A stretch of DNA of 64,000 bases from Neofusicoccum parvum (GCA_020912385.1 CP087219.1:1364001-1428000); one strand, 5' to 3'. Shown: positions 13,343-24,465, counted from the first letter of the stretch. A program made the numbers and translations. The notes: a model not told the origin generated them from the letters alone.

Positions 13343-16300
13343 ATGCCGAGCGAGCGCGTCCAGCACGCCTACGGGCTGATCCAGAAGACGCTGCAGCAGT
13401 CGGGCATCATCCACAGCACCGCCAGCCCGCAGCCCGGAGGCCGTGCGTCCCCCCGCCGGTTGTTGATTGTCGCGCCCATCGTCTGACAGCGTGCGCGCAG
13501 CCTCGAATCCATACGGATACTCAAACGCGCCCCCGCAGCACTCGTCATGGCACCAGGCGGGGCCTCCGCCGCCGCCACCCGTCCCGGGCTATGGCCCGCA
13601 CGCCTACGGGCCGGGCCTTGGGGCGCCGGTACTGTCCCCTTGCTCTTGCTGCTGCCGTGTGGAGGGCCCTGACTGACTTGGAGAGCCATCGGGCACTGCA
13701 GCCGCTGGCGACTCCAGCGCAAGCCACATACAGCACCCCGCCCATCCCGCCGCCATACAGGCCTTTGAACTCTCAGAATCAGCAATCTTGGCCGCCCTCA
13801 CTGCCCCACGGCAACGTGACTTCACCTGCCACGCAGCAGCAGGACTCCAGGTTTCCGCTTCCACCTCCGCCGCCGCCTCCGAGGCCTTATGCATACAGCG
13901 CTCAGCCTCCCCCGCTGCCGCCTCGTCCGGGCACACAAGGGCCCCCGCCAAACCAGACGTCAACATGGTCGCCACCCCCTGTCCCACCAGCCCAGGGCTT
14001 CAGCGGTTTCCAGAACGCCCCGCCGGCCGCACACCCCATCTACCGCAAGTACGGCCATGTCGTGCAGGACGCCGCCAGCCAGCCCAGCCAGCCCAGCCAA
14101 GCCTTCTCCCAGCCGCAGACCCCGTTCTTCGCACCATCGCAACCGCAGCTCCAGCAATGGCAACAACAGCCCACTCACTCCCCCGCTCCACAGCAATCCG
14201 CCTGGCCACCACCACCACCCGGTCCGCCGCCGCCCACGCAGCAGCAACAACACCCCGAAGTTTCCCCTATCCAACACGTCCAAAACCCCTACCCCGTGCC
14301 CCACACCCCCGTCAACCACCCGGCCTCTGTCCCGCCCCCGCACCAGCTCTTCAGCTCCCCGCCCGCCACCATCCCCTCCGTTAGCCCTCCGCCCTACAAC
14401 CACACGCATCCGCCGCCGGCCCCGGGAGGAGACTATTTCCACCGTCGCGCCGACGGATCGGCCACCCCGCAACAGGCCTCCTCGTCGTCGTATGCGTATG
14501 CCGCGGAGCAGCCGGACCGCAAGGATGACCCGCCCGTCTCGCCGCTGGTCAGCCGGCAGGGGTCGATGGCGAGCCAGAGGCCGGGGCACGAGCGGATGGA
14601 TACGGTGTCGAGTGTTTCGACGGCGGGGATGGGGACGCCAGGGATCGGGTTTGAGGGTGGTGGTGGTGGTTATGCTACCGCGAGCGGGACGTTTGGGACA
14701 GGGACGTCGATGTTTGGCCCGGAGATAGGAGTGGGGGGTGATGGACAGAGCGGCGTGAGTGCGGAGATTGGGCAGGGCGGCGCAGGCCCGGGCGTGGAGA
14801 GCAAGACGGGCGCGTCGGCGTCGGTGCTAGGCTTCGGGGGGCCGGGGGGATGGGAGTACTACACGCCGCTGGGGGAGGATGAAGGGGAGGAGGAACTGGC
14901 GGAGCATGCGCGGAAGGATGAGAGGAAGGAGGAAAAGAAGGCAGGGGAATATGAAGCCGTGTCCCCAGTGCTGCCGGCGGTTGCGGAGCTGCCCAGTGAA
15001 CCGGTCGTTCCTGCGATGAAGGATAGGGAAGGCGAGGGGAGGAAAGAAGAGGAACAGGATGGCGAGGAGCAGACGATCTTCGAATTGCCTGCGGAGTCGT
15101 GGATGGAGGCGACTGTGAGGCCGGGAGAGCTTGAGGAGAGGGAAAAGGGAGTGATGGAGCAAGAGGGGGAACGGAAAACGAGCATAACGTTGCCAAAGCC
15201 ATCTGCACGATACAACCGAATTCCTCGGCCGCAGGACCTCATCCCCGATCTTGGCCCGTGGTATGCCAGCTCGCTCGAACGTTATATCTTGATGCTGAAG
15301 ACGGAGGCGTATGCTCTTTCGGACGAGCAAAGGACGGCTGCATTCATGGAGTTTGTGGCGGCAGAGTCGCAAGTTCGCGGGATCCCGTACTACACTCAGC
15401 CCCCGGGCCCAAATTCGGGGGGAAGAACAGCAGCTGGACAAACAGGAGGACAGAAGAAGCCTGTATTGCCTTTGGAAATCCCACCACACACCGCGGACGA
15501 TACAGCGGCAGAGGACATACAATACAGTCCGGGAGGCCGACCGATCCTGCGAAGCAAACCATCAGACCGCCGGGACGAAGCAAAAACGGCAGAAGCTCGA
15601 GAAGACCAGCTTGCCTACAAACCGTTCAAACAAAGGCCTTCCACCGCCGACAGTGAGACGTCCAGTCAACCCGCCATACCCACTCCCACTAGTCTGGCCG
15701 GAGACGAGACGGAGACGGCCATCCAATCAGCCCCTATCACATTGACTCAGCCTTTTCAGTACAAACCATATAAAGCCGGTACTCCTACAGTCGAGACGAT
15801 TCGCCGGGACAGCCTGCCGCACCGTTCGTCTATCTCGTCCCCTATCAAATCGCCGCCCGCAGGCAAGCATGAGCACGCCGAGACCTTCTTCCCCGCACCC
15901 CTCGCACCGCGCGCAAAGAAAGATAGGGCAGCCTCCACCTCTACGCCTCCTCCGTCGACATCCACGCTGCCGTCCGCGCCCGCCGAGGAGCCTCCACCGG
16001 CCAAATCACCCCTCCCTTACCCGACGACCCCGTCCCAAACACCACCACCCGAACCGCCCGCAGCTGCTATGAACAGCGCCCCAAACGCTTTCCTCACACC
16101 CGCACCCCTAAAAACAAACCCCCCAGCCCGTCCGTCCGGCCTCTCCCGCCTCGCCGCCCTTCTCGCAGACCCGCGCCCCTCGTCCTCCGCCCACGCCATC
16201 CCCGAAACTGCACGCATCCGCACAACCGTCTCCGCCCTCCCCTCCCTCGACGCCACGCGCGCCTACGTCTCATCCCTCCAAACCGCGTACGACAAGTCTC

Positions 16301-17652
16301 CCTCGTCTTCCTCGTCTTCCCCAACCGCCCAGGCCCGCGACCTCCACAAGCAGCTCTCGACCGAGCGCGGCGAGGAGCAGACGCTCAACGACATGGCGTT
16401 CGAGTCGCACGAGCTCACGTACCCGGAGCTGCTGGCGCGCGACGCGGCTCTGGGGCGGGAAGAAGTCGAGCGGGTGAGGCTTAAGGCGGAGGAGCTTGGG
16501 AGGGCGGATACGGAGGCGTATGGGCGGTGGGAAGGAGAGGTTTTCGCAGGGATATACGGGAGGGTGAGCGAGGAGGTGGGAGCGGGGGTGGAGGGGTTGG
16601 GAGTGGTAGAAGAGGTGGGTGCGGGGGCGGTTGCGGCGTTGGTGGACGGGGACGGGAAGGGAGCGGGAGCCAGTGGTGGAGCCGGTGGAGGAAGCGGTTT
16701 GGTCAAGATCAACGCCCGCACCGGCGAGGTCATCGTCGTCGACGGCCTGGCTCCCGCTGGTGCTGGTGCTGGTGCTGCCGCCCCACCACCAAACCCAAAC
16801 CCGGCGCCATCGGCGAACAATCAGCCCTCGGCAACGAAGTCACTAGACGCGATCCTCCATCCGTTGGCCCTCCTGTCCGAAGCCACGAAAGCCCTCCTCA
16901 CCCTCCACTCCCACATCTCCGCCCGCCACTCCCTCCTCGCCGCCACCGTGGCCGACCGCGACGCCCGCTACGCCCGCGCGCAGCTGGCCCCGCTCGAGTT
17001 CTTGGTCGCCTTCGACGCGCTGGAGAACCCGGGCGCCGCCGACAAGGAAGACGCGGAGAAGGCCAAGGACGCGGACGGCTCGGACGGGTCGGCCGCGGAC
17101 CCAAAAGAGAAGCTGCGCAGCCTGCAGCGCCACTTCACGAGCGCGCGCTTGGGCGCCGCCGCGCGCGCCGCGGCGGAGGAAGAGGCCCGCGCGAGGCAGA
17201 CGTGGCAGCGCGTCGAGGCGTGGATGGAGGCCGGGCTCGCGGCGGCGGGGCGCTGGGTCGAGGACGTGGTCGGCGCGGTGCAGCAGGTCGTGGCCGGCGG
17301 CCAGGAGGGCGAGGACGCGAAGGGGTTGCTGGAGCGGGCGGAGGCGGGGGCCGGGGAGGTGGCTGCGGCGGCGAAGGCGTTGGTGAGGGGGTTCTGGCAG
17401 GCCGAGGTGCTGCTCAACGAGGCGGAGTTTCGGATCAGCGTGGCGGAGGCGAGGGGCCAGTTTTGGGACAAGGGGGGTGGTGGGGAGGGGGAGGACGTGG
17501 TGAGGAAGTTGGAGGAGGAGAGGAGGGTTGAGGATGGATTGCTGAGGGAGGAGCTGAGGGCGAGGGTGGAGGCGGTTGAGAGGGAGCAGGTGGAGAGGGT
17601 GGGTGAGGTGGTGAGGAAAGTGAGGGGGAAGTTGGCTGGGCTGGACGAGTGA
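13343..17652 (+). CDS. Large Pro/Gln-rich protein with helical C-terminus, function unknown
   Basis: Predicted 1392-residue protein from exons 13343-13442, 13501-13628 and 13702-17652; both introns are GT-AG and phases agree. After a short helical start (SERVQHAYGLIQKTLQQSGI), residues of about 40-480 are dominated by Pro, Gln, Ser and Tyr with long proline runs. An acidic, Glu/Lys-rich part follows. A well-formed block at about residues 579-640 (RYNRIPRPQDLIPDLGPWYA, then SLERYILMLKTEA) looks like a conserved short domain. After another Pro/Ser-rich linker, the last 500 residues are Ala/Glu/Arg-rich and probably form coiled coils. There is no signal peptide or membrane span. I do not recognise the family. 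The composition suggests a scaffold or adaptor that could bind SH3, WW or GYF-type domains, but this is inference. Confidence 0.75.
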
Positions 17653-18168
17653 GACTTTGAATAGTACATCACAGGCAGCGTTGGAGCATGCCGATCGCTT
17701 TGACGTCGAGTCTCATAGAACTTCGCAGGTGCTTCTTCGATACGACGCCAAAATTGAAAAAGGATGGGCTAGCAGAAGCGTTGGAGCGTGAGTGACTGCT
17801 TCAACACGCGTTTTTGATGCCTCTTTCCTGGACGAGTTGGGCACGCATCACACGCACGGCCTCAAGGTTGGCAGTTGATGGACTGACGGTGAAACTGGTT
17901 TTTGCATTGTGCCTATCTGGCGACGTGAGAGCCCAGAAATGGACTGCGGGCTTGACTGCCGTTCTGGCGGATAATAATAGACCACAACAGCCAACGCCGT
18001 CGGTGGTCAGCCTGCTGTTAGACGGACCCAGTGGCCCCGAGCAGAGCGGCTCAGATTCCGGACCGGCGGGGAAGAGAGCAAAGCAAGATGAGTCGGCTCA
18101 GGTGGCTCACGAGGCGCCGGTGGGGCCCTCGCCCCCGGGAATCAACTGCAAGGTGTCAGTGGGCGACG
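17653..18168. other. Convergent 3' region
   Basis: Lies between the stop of the plus-strand Pro/Gln-rich gene and the stop of the minus-strand LSM5 gene, so it should hold both transcript ends. No coding signal seen. Confidence 0.5.
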
Positions 18169-18628
18169 TCACAGGCCGGATGCGGGAGCATTCACCATGC
18201 AGATGTTGTTGCCGTTGAGGAGGATCTTGGAGAGCTTGGCCTGGTTGCCTTGGTAGTCGCTGGCGGGGCGGGTCAGCAGGCGGAGCATGGCATGCGGGCA
18301 GCGTGGATGCCTACAACTCGGTGACATCCTCAAGGACCATGTCTGGCGGGCGGTCAGCGGGGCCTTGCGCGGGGCGAGACGGGCAGCACTTACTGACGTA
18401 GTCGTCGAAGCCGAGAAGGGTGCCGCTGAACTCTGGGGCAGGCTTAGTCAGAAGCAGAGCAGCAGCGGGCGGGAGCGCGTACCCTTGTCGCCCTTCATGA
18501 CGACCCAGATCTTGGAGCCGACGCACTTGTCGATCAACTCTGCACGGCGGTCAGCAGGCGGCGCGGCGCGGGAGCGGGGGCGGGGGCGGGGCGGGCAGCA
18601 GACCCAGCGGGAGGAGCTGCGAGGCCAT
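18169..18628 (-). CDS. LSM5: LSm5, U6 snRNA-associated Sm-like protein
   Basis: Predicted 79-residue Sm-like protein, rebuilt from five short exons on the minus strand: 18628-18604, 18539-18483, 18432-18394, 18342-18315 and 18259-18169. Every intron is GT-AG and every phase closes. The product starts MASQLLPLELIDKCVGSKIW and carries the Sm1 motif (LLGFDDYVNMVLEDVTEF) and the Sm2 motif (KILLNGNNICMV). LSm5 is a subunit of two heptameric rings: LSm2-8, which binds the 3' end of U6 snRNA in the nucleus, and LSm1-7, which acts in cytoplasmic decapping and 5'-3' mRNA decay. It is slightly shorter than animal LSm5 because the tail after Sm2 is short. Four introns in 240 coding bases make it easy to miss. 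It is transcribed divergently from the coiled-coil gene starting at 19058. Confidence 0.93.
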
Positions 18629-19057
18629 GGCTGCGGGAGGCGGGTGTGTGGAGGGCGTCGCGCAGCGTGGCGGGTGGAGGTTGACGGGCGATGGACGGCG
18701 GGCGATGGAGCGCGCGGCGACTCGGCACGCGGGAAAAACGCGGCCTGCCGCGACCTTGCACGGTGCCCTCTCTCGTCCGCGCCGCTCGCCAGCCCGCTGC
18801 CCTCGCCCGCGCCGCTCGCCAGCCCTCTGCTCTCGTCCGCCGCCCGCGGCCGCAATGGAGCGCGATGCCTCTCCCGCGTGCAATTGGCCGCTTTCCACGG
18901 CCGCAGGCGCTGCTCCGCCTCTCGTTCGTCTGCTCTGCTCACCACCGCCGCCGCCGCCGCACGCACTGACCTCCGCTCCAGCAGAGTCCCGTCACCACGC
19001 CATTTTCACCCGACCTCCCCCGCCCTCTTCGACGACGATGACTCGCCCGACGACTGG
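18629..19057. other. Divergent promoter region, LSM5 / coiled-coil gene
   Basis: A 429-bp GC-rich interval between the LSM5 start (minus) and the likely start of the coiled-coil gene (plus). The plus frame stays open across it, so a longer N-terminus for the right-hand gene cannot be excluded. The direct repeats of CTCGTCCGCCGC/GCCGCTCGCCAG type near 18770-18840 are of unknown meaning. Confidence 0.45.
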
Positions 19058-22000
19058 ATGCGCAAGGTGCGCGAGGCGGAGGAAAAGAAAGTCGCGGAGG
19101 ACTGCAAGCAAAAGGTCCAGGACGACCTAGCTGCTCGAGTGAGGGACGCTGCACGAAGGAAGGAGGAAGCAGCGCGTCTGGCTGAGGAGGAAGCCGCCGC
19201 AAGACGCCTGAAATGGCGGCTCTGGCTGCGCACGTGTATGAAGGCAAGGCAAGACGTCGCTAGCCTCTCCAGCGACGTCAAGGGCAACTGGACTGAGCTC
19301 CAGCGCATTCAGCGAGAAACGAAAGCGGCAAATCAGCGACGAATGCAGAGAATAGCCGACAGGCGCATCGCTCCCGTCGTGACTAGATACGCCGAATTGG
19401 CTGCTGCCATTCAAGACTGGACGTCAGAGGTTGGCGCAGCCAGGGCCAGGCATGCCGAGCGGGCTCGGAAACTCAAGCAGCTCCGCTGCCAAAGGGCAGA
19501 TGCTGTCGGCGCTTTGCGGAGCACATTCGCCGAGATCCGCGACGCCATCTCGGGCGAATGCCAACGACGCGACCAAGAAAGGTCGAAGTTAGAGGACGAG
19601 TTTAAAGACATCCTGGACGAGATCAAAGCAGCAACCAAATCCATGCAATTGGCACGAGCCCGGCGCGCTGAAGGACGGAGGACACTCGCGAAGTGGAAAA
19701 ATGTGGCATACGGATACTTGGCAATCGCCTTTGAAACGTGTGGTACTCTAGCGGCCGCCACCAACCAACTCAAGAAAGGCCTCGAGCAATCCGAGGCATA
19801 CCTGACTCTCCTCGAGCAGGCTAGCTCCGCCGTTCAACACACATCGAGCCTTCACTTCCCCCCCACAGTTCGCCAGCGCCTCGTGCTCGTCGAGGATCAG
19901 TATGGCCATTTGATTCCAGACGTTGACCGGCTCATCTGCCAGCCTAGACGACGAATGCAAATTTCATTGGAAGCGAGACTCGAAAGCTTCCAAAGCGATA
20001 CACTTGAAATGGCCAAGCTGGCGCACGACCTGAACTTGATCCTTGAAAAGTCAAGATATCTTGGCTTCAATACGAAGGAGGGCTCCTTGCGCACGCACAT
20101 ACTCGAGATTGACCACCGCTTAACGCGTGAAATCGTCGACACAAGGGAGATCCTCAAGGGTTTGCGTCGCTCTTGGGAAGCACGAGAGAGGAGCTCGGCG
20201 TTTCAGACGCGGAAAGAGAAGGCCAGGGCTGCAGCGCATGCGTATCGCACTTGCGAAATGCTGGCGATCCGCATGAAGTATATCTCCGTCTACATGCGCC
20301 CCGACTTCAACGGCCTATCTCATAGGTACATGTTGATAATGAACCTGGAGAAGGCCGATCTAAGCGCAATGCGAACCGAGCGAATCATGTCACTTATGCA
20401 CAAGGCCAGCAGATATGTTACCTCCAGCAATCAGCTGGCTATCGAATATGAGACTCTCCTCGGGAAGCATGGTTTCACATTCGCACCGTCGCACCTCGCT
20501 GACACCAGGAGGGGTATAATGAAAGATCTCCATGGATACAGCACATTCTGGCGCAGTGTTAGAGTCATTATCGATGGTCTCGACGATGTAGTGTCCCGCA
20601 GGTCCGAAGAGTTTGCGAAATCCGGAGAGCTCGAACACATTCGCAAGCATCTCGTGCAGTACACCGAGGCGAGACTGCGACAAAGTTGGGAACCACACTC
20701 GTTCTTCGAGATTTACGATCCGTCAATAGCACCGCCGTATGTCTTGAAAAGCTTCATGGAAATGTGGCCTGAACAGCATCTGGATACTGGGAGGGACTTG
20801 GTGCTTAGTCTCGTAAAGAACACCTTGGAGAGCATGAAGAGAGCATCTCCAGCCAAGAAGGTGCATTTACAACGCATCCGGCTCCAGTACGAGAAAATTC
20901 TCCAGTGGGGAAAGGAATTCGCTTCGAACCCTACAAGGAAGGTGCCCAAATGGTTGGAATGGGCGGGCCGAGAATTTCCTCGGCTCTACTTTCTAGACAA
21001 GTCGGCGGTGAAGAAGATTCGTGTCTCGGAAAGCAGAAAGCTCTGGTTTTCACACAAGCTCTATCGCCTAGCTCCTGGTTCGGAAGGGATAAACCTGCCG
21101 CGTCGACCTTCATCCTCTTACCATGAGAACGCTGCCTCGGGCGCCGACAGTATCAAGAGTCTCAGGGGGAAATTCATAGGATTCGACATGCGTTGGAATC
21201 ACGACGCCACGCCCAAGGACGGGCCACATGCCAATGCCTCACTTATAATGCTTGCCAGAGAAGCGCACATAGACATTTTACATCTCGCTCGGTATCCGAC
21301 ACGGGATGGACGGGTAGAAATCGCGGAAGAGATGGTAACCATTCTCGAAAGTCCGACGGTGATCAAAGTGTGCGTTGATGCCAGAGAAAAATGCAATCGT
21401 CTACGGGATTATTTGGGAGTTAACCCGCAAGGATTCCTCGATTTGGAAGACGTACACTACGGTCTCCAGGAACTTCGATTAGACCGCCCTGTGCCTCGTC
21501 AGCCACTGTCTTTCAACGATTTGACTGTCAAACATTTGAGATGTTCCTTGCATGGTAGGGTCCTCGACAATACTATCGATTTCACTCAGCCGCTCCATAC
21601 ATCGACGCGACGGTCAATGGAGGATAGCGTGTACGCCTGCGTCGCGCTCTGGCACGAAATGAACAAAAAGGGACAAGCACGGCAGCTCGCGGACCAGATG
21701 GTGTCAGCCCGCCCGCTGAACGAGGATTCGACGAGGACACTATCCAGCATGGATGCCGATGAAACAGGCGACGACCTTCCCGGCAATGCCGCCGAGAACC
21801 TTTCCCAAGAAGATCCTTCCAGGGATACGGAAGGCACCGGGGCAGCGGAATCCAACAGCAAAGAAGAGGAGGCGGAGCCGGCGGAGAAAGACAAGGCCCC
21901 GTCTTCCAGTTCACGAAGCAGAGCGAAAGCGAGACGAAAGGCTTCTGCAGTGACGGGCACGAGGGGGGATTTCTGGGCCCAGCAGAAGCCGAAATCTCGT

Positions 22001-23080
22001 CCGCACCAGCGTAAGGACATCAAAAAGATACCGGACGTCGCGCCAGAAGACAAACGGGATCCCCCGCCCACCCCTGATCGTATTGCGACGGTGGCGGTTG
22101 AGGGGAGCGATGAAGGAGGGGAGGGGAGGGTTGATGAGCGGGAGGGGGGATGGCGGGATGAGCGAGAGGCGGGCTCTAAGAGCGAGAGGCTTGAGGAGAG
22201 CGATTGTGTGATGGGGACGAATGATGAGCCAGAGGTGGAGTCTAAGAGCGTGAAGCTGGAGGAAAGCGATGGTATGATGGAGATGAAGGATAAGCTTGAG
22301 GGGAGTGAAAGGCTTGAGAGCAAAAAGCTTGAGGAGAGCGACGGTGTGATGGGGACGAAGGATGAGCCAGAGGTGGACTCTAAGAGCGTGAAGCTTGAGG
22401 GGAGTGAAAGGCTTGAGAGCGTGAAGCTTGAGGGGAGCGATTGTGCGACGGGGTCGAAGGATGAGCAAAAGGTGGAGTTCAAGAGCGTGAAGCTTGAGGG
22501 AGGCGATTGTGTGACGGGGGATGAGCGAGTAGTAGAGTTCAAGAGCGTGAGGCTTGAGGGGAGCGATTATGTGACGAGGTTGAAGGATGAGCAGGAGGTG
22601 GAGTTTAAGAGCGTAAAGCTTGAGGGGAGGGATTGTGTGACGGTGTTGAAGGATGAGCAAAAGGTGGAGTTTAAGAGCGTGAAGCTTGAGGGGAGGGATT
22701 ATGTGACGGGGTTGAAGGATGAGCGAGAGGTGGAGTTCAAGAGCGTGAGGCTTGAGGAGAGTGGTTGTGTGATGGGGTTGAAGGATGAGCAGGAGGCGGA
22801 GTTTAAGAGAGTTCAGCTAGATCGGGATGATGAGGGAGGTGAGGGGCAGAGCGACAAGTTGTCGGTGAGGAAAATTGCGCTGACGAGGAATGTGGGCCAA
22901 CACCACAAACGGAAGATGTTGCTGGTGGACGGTGTGGAAGGCGAGAATAGGAGGCAGGGGCCTGCCGAAAGGACTGACGTCGAGGGCGAGAAGGAGCGGG
23001 AAGCTGTCGACGACAAGAGGGAGAATGTGCCTGTGAGGTACATAAGGATTAGTAACGGGAGGATGAGTGAGACTAGATGA
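19058..23080 (+). CDS. Coiled-coil protein with degenerate 3'-5' exonuclease-like domain
   Basis: Predicted 1340-residue single-exon protein, starting at the ATG at 19058 after an acidic DDDDSPDDW stretch; the frame is open back to 18287, so the start is uncertain. Residues 1 to about 640 are charged and helical, with heptad-like runs (EAARLAEEEAAARRLK), and probably form coiled coils. Residues of about 705-885 resemble the DEDD-type 3'-5' exonuclease (RNase H-like) fold: GKFIGFDMRW, then an HLARYPT strand, VIKVCVDA, a LDLEDVHYGLQ region and MEDSVYACVALWHEM. The usual ExoI Asp-x-Glu reads Asp-Met-Arg (D710, R712), so one catalytic acid is missing, while the ExoIII-like Asp (D856) remains in a poorly conserved motif. 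The C-terminal part is acidic and lysine-rich with about nine copies of a 22-residue repeat. It is probably not an active nuclease; a structural or nucleic-acid-binding role is inference. Confidence 0.72.
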   Translation: MRKVREAEEKKVAEDCKQKVQDDLAARVRDAARRKEEAARLAEEEAAARRLKWRLWLRTCMKARQDVASLSSDVKGNWTELQRIQRETKAANQRRMQRIADRRIAPVVTRYAELAAAIQDWTSEVGAARARHAERARKLKQLRCQRADAVGALRSTFAEIRDAISGECQRRDQERSKLEDEFKDILDEIKAATKSMQLARARRAEGRRTLAKWKNVAYGYLAIAFETCGTLAAATNQLKKGLEQSEAYLTLLEQASSAVQHTSSLHFPPTVRQRLVLVEDQYGHLIPDVDRLICQPRRRMQISLEARLESFQSDTLEMAKLAHDLNLILEKSRYLGFNTKEGSLRTHILEIDHRLTREIVDTREILKGLRRSWEARERSSAFQTRKEKARAAAHAYRTCEMLAIRMKYISVYMRPDFNGLSHRYMLIMNLEKADLSAMRTERIMSLMHKASRYVTSSNQLAIEYETLLGKHGFTFAPSHLADTRRGIMKDLHGYSTFWRSVRVIIDGLDDVVSRRSEEFAKSGELEHIRKHLVQYTEARLRQSWEPHSFFEIYDPSIAPPYVLKSFMEMWPEQHLDTGRDLVLSLVKNTLESMKRASPAKKVHLQRIRLQYEKILQWGKEFASNPTRKVPKWLEWAGREFPRLYFLDKSAVKKIRVSESRKLWFSHKLYRLAPGSEGINLPRRPSSSYHENAASGADSIKSLRGKFIGFDMRWNHDATPKDGPHANASLIMLAREAHIDILHLARYPTRDGRVEIAEEMVTILESPTVIKVCVDAREKCNRLRDYLGVNPQGFLDLEDVHYGLQELRLDRPVPRQPLSFNDLTVKHLRCSLHGRVLDNTIDFTQPLHTSTRRSMEDSVYACVALWHEMNKKGQARQLADQMVSARPLNEDSTRTLSSMDADETGDDLPGNAAENLSQEDPSRDTEGTGAAESNSKEEEAEPAEKDKAPSSSSRSRAKARRKASAVTGTRGDFWAQQKPKSRPHQRKDIKKIPDVAPEDKRDPPPTPDRIATVAVEGSDEGGEGRVDEREGGWRDEREAGSKSERLEESDCVMGTNDEPEVESKSVKLEESDGMMEMKDKLEGSERLESKKLEESDGVMGTKDEPEVDSKSVKLEGSERLESVKLEGSDCATGSKDEQKVEFKSVKLEGGDCVTGDERVVEFKSVRLEGSDYVTRLKDEQEVEFKSVKLEGRDCVTVLKDEQKVEFKSVKLEGRDYVTGLKDEREVEFKSVRLEESGCVMGLKDEQEAEFKRVQLDRDDEGGEGQSDKLSVRKIALTRNVGQHHKRKMLLVDGVEGENRRQGPAERTDVEGEKEREAVDDKRENVPVRYIRISNGRMSETR
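22170..22815. repeat. 66-bp in-frame tandem repeat array
   Basis: About nine or ten imperfect copies of a roughly 66-bp unit encode a 22-residue repeat of the form FKSVKLEGSDCVTGLKDEQE. Some copies carry a 5-residue insertion (SERLE) or are shortened, and indels keep the frame. The array lies in the tail of the exonuclease-like coiled-coil gene. It also leaves long open frames on the opposite strand, which are shadows. Confidence 0.88.
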
Positions 23081-24465
23081 ACGGGTGGAAGAACAGAATT
23101 TTTCGGCATTCTATGGCGGGGAGGGTCGGCAACGGGAGGCAATGGACGTCGAAGTCGAGGCATTTCCATGGCGTTGGTCGGGGGGAACATACAGCTCTAC
23201 TCTCAGCGGTTGCCACAGCCGTAGTCTGCTCTACGCGAGATCACGTGGGCTGCATATCAGCGCGCGTCATGGGATTATGTACGGCTCACGGGCGACGGAG
23301 GACGGAGCAGCGGGCGCGCTAGCCCACGCATCCTCCGCAGCGGCAGAGCCAGTCAGGTGCTGCATGACTCGGCTTCTCCGGGCGGGTGACGCAAGTGCGA
23401 CAGGACGCGCCTGCTTCCGCCTCCACGCCGCGGCGCTGCCCCAGACGCATCCTGGCGGTCGCGCTTTGCGCCGGCTGCGGTCGCGTGCGCCGTCGTCGTG
23501 CGGACGAGCGGGCGGGCGACACGGGCGGGGCCAGCTCAGCCCTGCAGAAGGCTTCCAGAAGGCTGGCCCGGCTGGCCTGGCTGCTCGGCCGCCCCGATCA
23601 GACCGGCAGGCTTGCGCCGATCTGGGCACGCGCGCCTTGCTGCTGCAGGCCTAGAGGCTGAGGCTCCGGCTGGGCGCACGTCGTGCCTCGCCGCGCCCCA
23701 GACGCGGGGGAGCCTGGGAGCCTGGGAGCCTGGCGGCCGGGACAGGCAGGCCCGCAGCAGCAGCGCGGCCGCACCGCAGCAGCAGCGCAGCAGGAGCGCG
23801 GCCGGAGCAGCTGGACGAGCGTTGCAGCGCCCTCACGCAACGGTCCGCCGCTGGGCCGCTGCCACTGGCTGGTCCGCCGCCTCCGCCGCGCCGCGGCTTA
23901 TCTCCCCCAGCGTGCCCAGGCCAGCGGTGGCAGCCTGCCCCATGCCCCAGCCCATGCCCTTATCAGCAGCCCGCTATCTCGGCCCTCTGATTGCCCCAGG
24001 CCCGCCTCGCGCTGCTCAGGGCTGCCGGCTGCGCTGCTGCGCCAGATTGCACCTGCGGCGGAACCATCCATGCTCAGGCCCCAGGCTTGCCCCGATACAT
24101 GACACAGCCCGTTTACGCCGCGCCAATTGCCGTGTCTTGGTGCGAGGGCCTCTATCGCACAGGAAGGTTAGATGGCCAAGACATCAGGCAAACCGGCGTC
24201 CACGCCTCCATCAGCTGCATCCGGGCCCTACATAAGCCCTAGCCCTGCTCTTTTCCTGCCTCCCCATCGCCCTGGTCTCTTCTGTCCCGCGCGCAGAGCA
24301 AGCCATTGAGCGCCCAGCACGACGCCTATGGACAGCGCTCCCGAACAGCAGTGATCTCCTGTTTGTGCCTCTGCTCCCCCCCAGCCCGCTCGCCGTCTCC
24401 GTCCCCGTCCCGGCGCTCCGCTGAACACTCCTCCCGGACCGTCGCACGCCGCACGCTCTCCCGCC
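23081..24465. other. Upstream region of the amino-acid permease gene
   Basis: A 1.4-kb GC-rich interval between two plus-strand genes. It contains a short 8-bp direct repeat (GGGAGCCT, three copies at about 23708-23732), CAG/GCAGCAG-rich sequence near 23755-23810, and a C/T-rich leader from about 24240 to the ATG at 24466. Open frames are compositional. No gene supported. Confidence 0.45.
23708..23732. repeat. Short 8-bp tandem repeat
   Basis: Three direct copies of GGGAGCCT in the gene-free interval upstream of the permease. Confidence 0.7.

Noticed and set aside
18287..19057. 257-codon N-terminal extension of the coiled-coil gene
   Set aside because: It runs antisense through the LSM5 exons and its promoter, and its composition is unlike the rest of the protein; kept only as a start uncertainty.
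21586..22660. Long minus-strand frames opposite the repeat array
   Set aside because: Shadows produced by the tandem repeat of the plus-strand gene; Ser/Leu/Pro low-complexity with no domain.
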